Shown piece by piece: positions 54,625 to 61,707 of a stretch of DNA of 64,000 bases (within the stretch, counting starts at the first letter, position 1; every line of letters begins with the position of its first letter). The DNA lies in contig NZ_CP021023.1 of assembly GCF_002117005.1 (NCBI RefSeq), positions 372,001-436,000 of the forward strand, read 5' to 3'. Below the pieces are notes generated by a model. The model did not search any database, was not told the origin of the DNA, and was given only the letters and a program-made list of their open reading frames with translations. The stretch is from Sedimentisphaera salicampi (GTDB lineage: Bacteria > Planctomycetota > Phycisphaerae > Sedimentisphaerales > Sedimentisphaeraceae). Made by a program: the position numbers and the translations under genes.

Positions 54625-54645
54625 AACTGGATTATATCAGAGAAC

Positions 54646-54675
54646 AAAAGGCGAAGCTTCACAGTTTCGCCTTTT
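54646..54675 (+). terminator. Intrinsic terminator after the PEP-CTERM gene
   Basis: AAAAGGCGAA at 54646-54655 pairs with TTCGCCTTTT at 54666-54675, with further T. Also U-rich on the other strand. Confidence 0.9.
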
Positions 54676-54749
54676 TTAATCCATTCGAATAACAAAGAAA
54701 CTCCATTTTTGAATTTTTATAGATGTTTCTTTAATTTTGAATTTTTGTG

Positions 54750-54768
54750 TTACAATTTTGAATTGTAA
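54750..54768. promoter_or_regulatory. Dyad operator candidate ahead of the ECF sigma operon
   Basis: TTACAATT at 54750-54757 and AATTGTAA at 54761-54768 are perfect inverse copies about a TTG centre, 36 bp before the sigma start at 54805. Three TTTTGAATT copies (54707, 54735 and 54756) overlap or precede it. Autoregulation is inferred. Confidence 0.4.
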
Positions 54769-54804
54769 ATGCAAGTATAGGTGAAGAATTCGAGCGGATT
54801 TTAT

Positions 54805-55329
54805 ATGAAAATAAAAAAAGAAAATTCGGAATTTATAAAGCATTATTCCAGAGTACAGATGAGACTGTATACTTATCTGCTTGCATCCGTGCATAACCGC
54901 AATGACGCAGACGAGCTGATGCAGGAGGTGAGCCTTATACTCTGGGAGAGCTTTGATAAATACGACCCTTCATACGATTTTGCAGGCTGGGCCCTGGGAG
55001 TTGCCAAGAACAAGGTGAAAGAGCATCTTCGAAGCAGGAAAAAATCCCCAGTATTCGGGGAAGCGTTCTACGAGTCTTTAACCCAGCTCGCTCAAAATAG
55101 CGACGATGATCAGGCAGAGCGGATTGAATTGCTCCGAAATTGCATCAAGAAACTGAATACCTCCGACAGGAAACTTTTGCTTATGAGATTCAAGAAGGAA
55201 TTCAGTGTAAAGAAAATTTCAGAAATTACTGGCCGCTCAGGAAACGGGATTTATAAGTCTATTGCGAGAATTGTTGCCCTTCTGAGAAGCTGCATAAAAA
55301 GAGAACTGATTAAGCAGGAATCCAGATAA
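54805..55329 (+). CDS. ECF-type RNA polymerase sigma factor
   Basis: 174 residues from the ATG at 54805 (GAGCGGA upstream); a GTG 24 bp earlier is possible. Region 2 has DADELMQEVSLILWESFD and FAGWALGVAKNKVKEHLRS; region 4 has LNTSDRKLLLMRFKKE and KKISEITGRSGNGIYKSIAR. No region 1.1 or 3, so it is an ECF-group factor. The FecR-like anti-sigma gene starts 5 bp downstream, and the GH66 enzyme follows. It most likely drives this glycan operon. Confidence 0.85.
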   Translation: MKIKKENSEFIKHYSRVQMRLYTYLLASVHNRNDADELMQEVSLILWESFDKYDPSYDFAGWALGVAKNKVKEHLRSRKKSPVFGEAFYESLTQLAQNSDDDQAERIELLRNCIKKLNTSDRKLLLMRFKKEFSVKKISEITGRSGNGIYKSIARIVALLRSCIKRELIKQESR

Positions 55330-55334
55330 AAAAA

Positions 55335-57029
55335 ATGAACACTAACGAACTTAAACTTACAGAATACATACTTCGAATGCTTGACGGCGAGAACGACGAA
55401 GCAAAGCAGAGAGAATTCGAAGAGTACCTCAAGGAGCTTACTGAAAAGAATCCGGCGGCCCTGGATTATTACTGGCAGCTCGTAAGTGATTATGTATGTA
55501 TAGAATCAAGGGTTCGGGAATACGATGATGAAGAAATAATAAACGAGTTTATGCCGGCAGCTTTAGATGATGATGCCGTTTTAGAACTGCAGGAGGAGAT
55601 AAAGAATGCCCCTGTTGTACCGCACAAAAACGAGCCGAGAAGAACAGAAAACAGGCCGGCAGTTTATGAATTACCCGCAGAACCCGCTGAGAGAAAAGTA
55701 AGCAAGCCAACGCTTTTTATTGCAGTTGCTTCAGCAGCCGCGCTTGTATTTCTGCTCTCCGCAGTGAAGCTGGAAAACTTCTTCACCAAAACTCCAACCG
55801 CATACATCAATGATTCATACAAGGCTGTATGGTCGGATGATTATCGTAAGCCTTCCGAGGATGGTTCTTTTTATGATAAAGATGATTACTTCAAGCTTGA
55901 ACAAGGACATATCGAACTTTTGTTTGAGAGTGGATCTCAGGTTGTAATAGAGTCTCCAGCGATATTCAGGTGCATTTCTGAGGGGGTTCTAAGGCTTGAT
56001 TACGGGAAAGCCTGCTCTTATGTGCCTGAAAGAGCCCAAGGGTTTACTGTTCAAACGCCTTCATCTGACATCGTAGATTTAGGTACTGAGTTCGGTGTTG
56101 AGGTGAACAAATACGGTGATTCCAAAGTTCAAGTGTATGAAGGAAAAACTGTTCTGAATTCTGTAAACGATAAAATTAGCAAATTTCTTCTTTCTGTAGG
56201 CCAAGCAGGTGAAGTTGAGCGTTTGAGCGGAGTGATAAGCGAGGCCGATTTCGAGCCTTCCGGCTTCACCAGAGAAATTGATTCAGGCTCCGGGCTTCTT
56301 TGGCACGGAGGGGAACTCTCTCTCGCTGATATTGTCGGAGGTGGAAACGGCTTCGGCACTGGAACCGCAGAAACCGGCATTGAAATATCAGACGGAGATG
56401 TTCTTAGCAAACTTTCTTACTATGGAGAACGAATCGGACGTCAAGCCTATGTTTCAGTTTCCTCGAATGAGTTTATCGACGGCGTGTTCTGCGCCGACAA
56501 CGCAGGCCAGGGCGTACAGATTGCATCCACAGGACTTTTAAGCAAGAACATCCCCCAAACTAGCGGTTCCTACTGGGGATATATCTTCAACGGTGCGTTC
56601 CATAATGGTTTGGATGTGCCAAGGCATAGACTGCAAAAGGGCGGAAGGAAATACGGTACAAGGGATAATCCTGCGATTACCATGCATCCAAATACAGGAA
56701 TGACTTTCGACCTTAACGCAATTCGTGAGAAACTTTCCAACCTGAAAATTAGTTCCTTCGCCGCTGAGGCCGGCATATCTGATACAGTAGAAAAATACTC
56801 TGAATCTAACGCAAGAGCTTTTATGCAGGTAATTGTTGATGGAGAGGTAGAATTTGAAAAGTTGTTGTCAAGCGATTCTCCTATGGAAGATGTGGATATA
56901 AAGCTAACCGGAGCAAACAGATTCTTAACTCTTTCAGTTACAGAAGCAGGCGACAGCTGGGGCTTCGACTGGAGCTTCTGGGGCAATCCTGTTTTAACAA
57001 TAAATGCTGATAGGCAAGGGTTACAATGA
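55335..57029 (+). CDS. FecR-like membrane anti-sigma regulator with NPCBM-like C-terminus
   Basis: 564 residues. The N-terminal cytoplasmic part (1-120) would bind the sigma factor. A single membrane helix at about 125-146 (TLFIAVASAAALVFLLSAV) is followed by a FecR domain at about 160-275 (RLDYGKACSYVPE, GFTVQTPSSDIVDLGTEFGV, VQVYEGKTVL). The C-terminal 440-555 has GMTFDLNAIREKLSNL, FMQVIVDGEVEFEKLL and an SWGFDWSFWGNPVL ending, which resembles NPCBM carbohydrate-binding domains. A sugar-triggered sigma release is the natural model. Its stop overlaps the GH66 start by 4 bp. Confidence 0.85.
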   Translation: MNTNELKLTEYILRMLDGENDEAKQREFEEYLKELTEKNPAALDYYWQLVSDYVCIESRVREYDDEEIINEFMPAALDDDAVLELQEEIKNAPVVPHKNEPRRTENRPAVYELPAEPAERKVSKPTLFIAVASAAALVFLLSAVKLENFFTKTPTAYINDSYKAVWSDDYRKPSEDGSFYDKDDYFKLEQGHIELLFESGSQVVIESPAIFRCISEGVLRLDYGKACSYVPERAQGFTVQTPSSDIVDLGTEFGVEVNKYGDSKVQVYEGKTVLNSVNDKISKFLLSVGQAGEVERLSGVISEADFEPSGFTREIDSGSGLLWHGGELSLADIVGGGNGFGTGTAETGIEISDGDVLSKLSYYGERIGRQAYVSVSSNEFIDGVFCADNAGQGVQIASTGLLSKNIPQTSGSYWGYIFNGAFHNGLDVPRHRLQKGGRKYGTRDNPAITMHPNTGMTFDLNAIREKLSNLKISSFAAEAGISDTVEKYSESNARAFMQVIVDGEVEFEKLLSSDSPMEDVDIKLTGANRFLTLSVTEAGDSWGFDWSFWGNPVLTINADRQGLQ

Positions 57030-59371
57030 CATCTTTTATTAAATACATATTGCTTTTCGGCTTTCTCAGTTCTTTTGCTTTGGCGGGGCTGAGAACAGAT
57101 TTCAACCTTGACGGCATAGTAAATATGGCCGATTTCGCTGCTGTATCAAATAAGCAGCCTGATATATACAGAGACCATGATTTATCAGATCTGGCTTTTC
57201 ACTGGCTTGCCGGCCAAAATCAGTCTGAAGCTTTTATTGAAGATGTTTATACAGATGCCTCAAGGCACAACCCAAATGAGATCTGCACTGTAACGGCGGA
57301 AATAAGCAATCCATCCGATGAGCAATTCAAAGGCAATTTAAGAATTAGGATCACAAAAAATACTAATCCTGTTTATTCAGCCTCATTATTGGTTAATATC
57401 CCTTCACAGGGTAATACAGAAAAAGATTTCACCGTTCATCTGCCCTCTGAAGACTTTCAGGGGTATCAGATTCAGGCTCTTTTGAGCAATGGAGACACCG
57501 AAACCTCAGCAATAGACGTATCGAGCGACTGGAAAAGATATCCAAGATATGGATACGTTACAGAATTTTACGAAGGGCAGGGAGCCTCTCGTAATGTTGA
57601 AATTATGAATTCGCTCTCAAGGGATTATCACATAAACTCACTGCAGTATTACGATTGGATGTGGCGGCATGAGAATGTTATTGAGCGTGATTCGGATGGA
57701 GATATCAAAGAGCCTTGGCAGGACTGGCGGGGAGCTTCAATATCCTATTCAGTTTTAACGCATTCCATCTCAGAGGCGCACGAAAGAAATATGGCAGCGA
57801 TGCCGTATTTCCAGGCATACTGCGCACTGGATGATTATCAGCAGATAAGCGGGGTTAGTCCGGGATGGGGGCTTTATTCAGACCAGTCCAATCAAAATCA
57901 GTATTACCACGATGCCGGCACAAAAATATGGGTGTTCAATCCCTTTAATCTTGACTGGCAAAATCATCTCTGCGGTGAGTTTACTGATGCTTTACAGACT
58001 TTTCAGTGGGACGGACTTCATATCGATCAGCTTGGAAATATTGGCAGCGGCAGCTATTACGACTATTGGGGAGCAAAAGTGAATCTTGCAGAAGGCCTTA
58101 GGTCCATCGTAAATCGAAGCAAGATGCATCTTAACTGGCTTGAATCAGAAGATCCCGAAATGCAGGGAAGGGATGTTGTTATATTCAATATTGTTGACGG
58201 AGCTGTCGGCAATTGGGCAGTGCCTCAGATAGTCGAGCAGAGCACCGCTGATGTGATTTACAGCGAACTTTGGTCTAATGATACCTACCGCGGGGTAAGA
58301 AATTTTATCCGATATTCGAAGAGGCAGTCAGGCGATAAGGCAGTTGTTCTGCCGGCTTATATGAACAAAGAAGAGGATACTGGAGGTTATTTTGATGAAG
58401 ATTCGGTTCTGCTTGCAGATGCCGCATTTTTTGCTTGCGGGGCTTTCCATTTAGAACTCGGCGACGGCGATTTTATGCTGGCCAATGAGTTTTTCCCTTC
58501 CAGAGAAAAGCTTATGACAGATTCACTTAAAGAAAAACTGAAAGATTACTACAGCTTTATCACGGCAAATGAAAAGCTGCTTTTTTCGCCGGAGCTGAGA
58601 TTGGGCGACGGCGGCCTTCAATGGATAGATATTCCTGGAGTAAACCTCTCCGGCGATGCTTCCGCTGATACGGTATGGTTTATTAACAGGGCAAATGAAG
58701 ATTACGAAATCTTCCATCTAGTCAATCTTCTTGGTAATGACAATTTATGGCGGAATCAAGCAGAACAGCCTAATACCCTCATCGATTTTACGGTTAAACT
58801 AAGGCTCGGCAAGGATACTGAGGTTAATAAGGTATTTTGCGGCTCTCCAGACAGAAACGGCGGGAGCTTTTATCCTTTAAATTTCACAGAAGGCCAAGAC
58901 AGTACGAGCGATTATATATCATTCAATGTAAAAGAGCTGAAATTTTGGGATATGATTTTAGTTGAGAGGGATTTCACTCCCCCGCACGGCCAGCTTTATG
59001 AGGCTGAAGATGCAATTAAGTTTAACACGGCTGTAGATAACGATCACCCGGGATACTCCGGATATGGTTTTGTAGATCAGTTCACAGGAGTTCACCAGAG
59101 CGTTTCGTTTTACGTGATGGCCGAAGAGGATGGAAATTACGAAATCGATTTCAATTATGCATCCGCTAATGAAGCCTCAATACGCAGTGTCATTGTTAAT
59201 GGTGAAATTGCCTGCAAAGTTAATTTTCCCCTGCTTTCTGATTGGGACAGTTGGGCTGTCAGCTCTGTTTCAGCAGAGCTCCAGAAAGGAATTAACCAGA
59301 TTTGTGTGTACTATGCCCCTGATGATTTCGGGCATATAAATTTAGATTACCTAAAACTAAACACTAATTAA
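57026..59371 (+). CDS. Glycoside hydrolase family 66, dextranase/cycloisomaltooligosaccharide-type, with N-terminal dockerin-like and C-terminal CBM35-like domains
   Basis: 781 residues. A signal peptide is followed at once by a dockerin-like loop (DFNLDGIVNMADFAAVSNKQ) and half-repeat, an unusual N-terminal position. After a beta-sandwich, the GH66 domain has YGYVTEFYEGQGASRNVE, LQYYDWMWRHEN, nucleophile Asp334 in WDGLHIDQLG and acid/base Glu414 in VIYSELWSND. A C-terminal CBM35-like module (YEAEDAIKFNTAVDNDHPG, NYEIDFNYA) ends the protein. GH66 cuts alpha-1,6-glucan; product (linear or cyclic) is undecided. Translationally coupled to the FecR gene. Confidence 0.88.
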   Translation: MTSFIKYILLFGFLSSFALAGLRTDFNLDGIVNMADFAAVSNKQPDIYRDHDLSDLAFHWLAGQNQSEAFIEDVYTDASRHNPNEICTVTAEISNPSDEQFKGNLRIRITKNTNPVYSASLLVNIPSQGNTEKDFTVHLPSEDFQGYQIQALLSNGDTETSAIDVSSDWKRYPRYGYVTEFYEGQGASRNVEIMNSLSRDYHINSLQYYDWMWRHENVIERDSDGDIKEPWQDWRGASISYSVLTHSISEAHERNMAAMPYFQAYCALDDYQQISGVSPGWGLYSDQSNQNQYYHDAGTKIWVFNPFNLDWQNHLCGEFTDALQTFQWDGLHIDQLGNIGSGSYYDYWGAKVNLAEGLRSIVNRSKMHLNWLESEDPEMQGRDVVIFNIVDGAVGNWAVPQIVEQSTADVIYSELWSNDTYRGVRNFIRYSKRQSGDKAVVLPAYMNKEEDTGGYFDEDSVLLADAAFFACGAFHLELGDGDFMLANEFFPSREKLMTDSLKEKLKDYYSFITANEKLLFSPELRLGDGGLQWIDIPGVNLSGDASADTVWFINRANEDYEIFHLVNLLGNDNLWRNQAEQPNTLIDFTVKLRLGKDTEVNKVFCGSPDRNGGSFYPLNFTEGQDSTSDYISFNVKELKFWDMILVERDFTPPHGQLYEAEDAIKFNTAVDNDHPGYSGYGFVDQFTGVHQSVSFYVMAEEDGNYEIDFNYASANEASIRSVIVNGEIACKVNFPLLSDWDSWAVSSVSAELQKGINQICVYYAPDDFGHINLDYLKLNTN

Positions 59372-59445
59372 CTTAATATTTTGCTTTTCCCCTGATGCCA
59401 TGCAGGGTAAAGCAAGGTTGTTGTCATGGCAGACGGAGATTTAAA

Positions 59446-61584
59446 ATGAAAAAATTTGTTTCACTTATTCTGATCCTGTTAGTCAGCGTTTCATTCGCTG
59501 AGCTGGTTGGGTATGAGAGCTTCGATTATCCGGACGGCTCTGATCTGGTAGGGCAGAACGGCGGTATCGGCTGGGACAGAACCCAGACTGGCACAAAATC
59601 AACTTGGAAAACCGATTGGGGTACGCTGACAAATGCTGTAGTAAACGGTGGAGTTTACAGCAGTCCCGCTTACGGCGGCAGCGGCGGCGGAGCCTATAGA
59701 GACTGGTCCAGCGGGGATATCTGGGCAGGTGCTCAGCAAGCCGGCGGAATCATCTACACCGGCGCAACTATCACCCTTACCGACTACAGCGACTGGGGCG
59801 GAATCAGCTTTATGGCCGACACCGGCGGAGAGAAGGTTAAATACGGTCTGCCTTACCAGGAAACTGGCGTAAAATACTGGGGTGTTAGCGTCGAAGGTGA
59901 TGGCGGCGGCAATGCCTTTTCAAACGTCGAAGTTGAGCTCAATGTTCCTGTCAGAATCGTCGGCGTATGGGATATGGAGACGGAAAATGTTGGCGTTTGG
60001 GTTAATCCGGATGCTGAGGACTACTACAACAGCGCTTCAGACAACACTGCCGACGCTTTTATGGACGCCTCCGCCCGTGAAGGCGATTGGATCACAGGCA
60101 TTAGGATTGCGTGCATGGAAACAGCAGAGTGGGATGATGTGGTAGTTGCCACAACGTTCGAGGAAACATTCACATTTGAGCAAAAGCTTACAAGAGCCAA
60201 TAATCCTGCGCCTTTTAACGGAGAAACTGGTGTGCTTGTAAATACTGATCTGACTTGGGATTTTGCCCTTTCCTCTCCCGGGCTCAGCGATGTTGACCAG
60301 ACTGTGGACGAGTACGAGATTTATATGAACACTGTGGAAGGTGACCCTAACTTGTTTTTGGTTGATACTATCGCAAAACCCGCCGGCGGCTGGGATGAAA
60401 CATCCGGTGCCTATTCTTACACCCCGGCAGAATCACTCGATATGGACAGAATATACAAATGGCGCGTTGATGCTGTTCGAGGTTCAGAGACAACTACAGG
60501 GTTCACTTGGCAGTTCCAGACAAAGAAATCTATTCCGGAGATTCTATCCCAAACTGAATACGTGCTTGCTGATATAGGCGAGACAGTATCAATGGAAGTT
60601 GAAGTCAGCTCAATTTCGCCGGAAACTTATCAATGGTATAAAGCTGATGCAGCAGGAGAGTTGCAGGAAATCAGCGGAGAAAAATCTTCTGTATTAGAAA
60701 TAATGGATGTACAGTCGAGCGATGAAACTGAATACGTTTGCAAAGTAGGCAACGATTCCGGCACAGAGGTGTCAAGCGAACCTATCCCGCTATATATTAA
60801 GAAAAAGATAGCTTACTGGCCTTTCGATGGCGGAGATTATCAGAGTACTGTAGCAGGAAGTCCGGTCAGTTATCTATTCGGCGATCCTAATTTTGCTCCG
60901 GGCTGGAGCGGGCAGGCAATCAATTTTAACGGCCAGGATAATGCCCTTTATACCGATATTGAGGAAGTGGATTACTTCGATCAGTGCAACTATAATATGA
61001 CAGTAACATTCTGGGCAAAATCTTCTACCCCCTCAGACTGGAACCCGTTTGTAGCGAGGAACGGCGAGAGCAGCGAAGGCTGGCAGGTGAGGAAGTATAA
61101 CACTGCCGATCAGGGCAGCAAGATCTGCTTTACTACGCGAGGCACAGGCGGCGAAGAAGATGGCACGCCTTCAGAGAGAAATATCTTTGACGGCCAATGG
61201 CACTGGGTAGCAGCCACCTTCGACGACGGCATTAAGAAGCTGTATATCGACGGAACTCTCGCTTCAGAAGATACGCTTCCGGGCGGAGTTATAGCTGATA
61301 CAGACTCTCCTGTGAGCATGGGCGCAAGATTCGAACTCGATGAGGGTGTTGTTGTACCTCAGGAGTTCAGCTTTATGGGAAGCATTCTCGATGAAGTATC
61401 AATATACAATTATCCAATAGCTCAAAGCGATATAGCCCAGATGATGGCTGATATGACTGGTGAGCCGGTCTGCCAGTCCGATCCGCAGATGGATTTCGAC
61501 GGCGACTGCAAAGTAAGCCTTTCTGATTTTGAAGAATTTGCATCTCATTGGCTCATTGATAACAACGTTTATCCAACCGAATAA
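59446..61584 (+). CDS. Secreted multidomain LamG protein with dockerin-like C-terminus
   Basis: 712 residues from the ATG at 59446 (GGAGAT before it); the in-frame upstream ATG at 59395 lacks a signal. After a signal peptide (ILILLVSVSFA) come an N-terminal beta-sandwich (LVGYESFDYPDGSDLVGQNG), an Fn3-like section (WRVDAVRGSETTTGFTWQF), an Ig-like segment (YQWYKADAAGELQE) and a LamG/concanavalin-like domain (YWPFDGGDY, WHWVAATFDDGIKKLYIDG). One dockerin-like loop DFDGDCKVSLSDFEEFASHW ends it. No catalytic motif is visible; it likely binds glycan or anchors to partners. Confidence 0.82.
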   Translation: MKKFVSLILILLVSVSFAELVGYESFDYPDGSDLVGQNGGIGWDRTQTGTKSTWKTDWGTLTNAVVNGGVYSSPAYGGSGGGAYRDWSSGDIWAGAQQAGGIIYTGATITLTDYSDWGGISFMADTGGEKVKYGLPYQETGVKYWGVSVEGDGGGNAFSNVEVELNVPVRIVGVWDMETENVGVWVNPDAEDYYNSASDNTADAFMDASAREGDWITGIRIACMETAEWDDVVVATTFEETFTFEQKLTRANNPAPFNGETGVLVNTDLTWDFALSSPGLSDVDQTVDEYEIYMNTVEGDPNLFLVDTIAKPAGGWDETSGAYSYTPAESLDMDRIYKWRVDAVRGSETTTGFTWQFQTKKSIPEILSQTEYVLADIGETVSMEVEVSSISPETYQWYKADAAGELQEISGEKSSVLEIMDVQSSDETEYVCKVGNDSGTEVSSEPIPLYIKKKIAYWPFDGGDYQSTVAGSPVSYLFGDPNFAPGWSGQAINFNGQDNALYTDIEEVDYFDQCNYNMTVTFWAKSSTPSDWNPFVARNGESSEGWQVRKYNTADQGSKICFTTRGTGGEEDGTPSERNIFDGQWHWVAATFDDGIKKLYIDGTLASEDTLPGGVIADTDSPVSMGARFELDEGVVVPQEFSFMGSILDEVSIYNYPIAQSDIAQMMADMTGEPVCQSDPQMDFDGDCKVSLSDFEEFASHWLIDNNVYPTE

Positions 61585-61593
61585 AATTATTCA

Positions 61594-61623
61594 GCATTCC
61601 CGGCTCACTTGGGCCGGGAATGC
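61594..61623 (+). terminator. Terminator between the LamG and GH31 genes
   Basis: GCATTCCCGGC at 61594-61604 and GCCGGGAATGC at 61613-61623 form a perfect 11 bp stem, then ATATTTTC. A second hairpin at 61640-61662 (CGCCCTG/CAGGGCG) lies in the leader of the next gene. Confidence 0.75.
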
Positions 61624-61639
61624 ATATTTTCTATTCTTC

Positions 61640-61662
61640 CGCCCTGAACTACGAGCAGGGCG
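61640..61662 (+). promoter_or_regulatory. Leader hairpin before the GH31 gene
   Basis: CGCCCTG at 61640-61646 pairs with CAGGGCG at 61656-61662. No T run follows, so it is more likely a leader structure than a terminator. Confidence 0.35.
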
Positions 61663-61707
61663 AAAAAATAGGAATTTTAAACAACTGTTAAATTTAAGAG
61701 GATTCGA

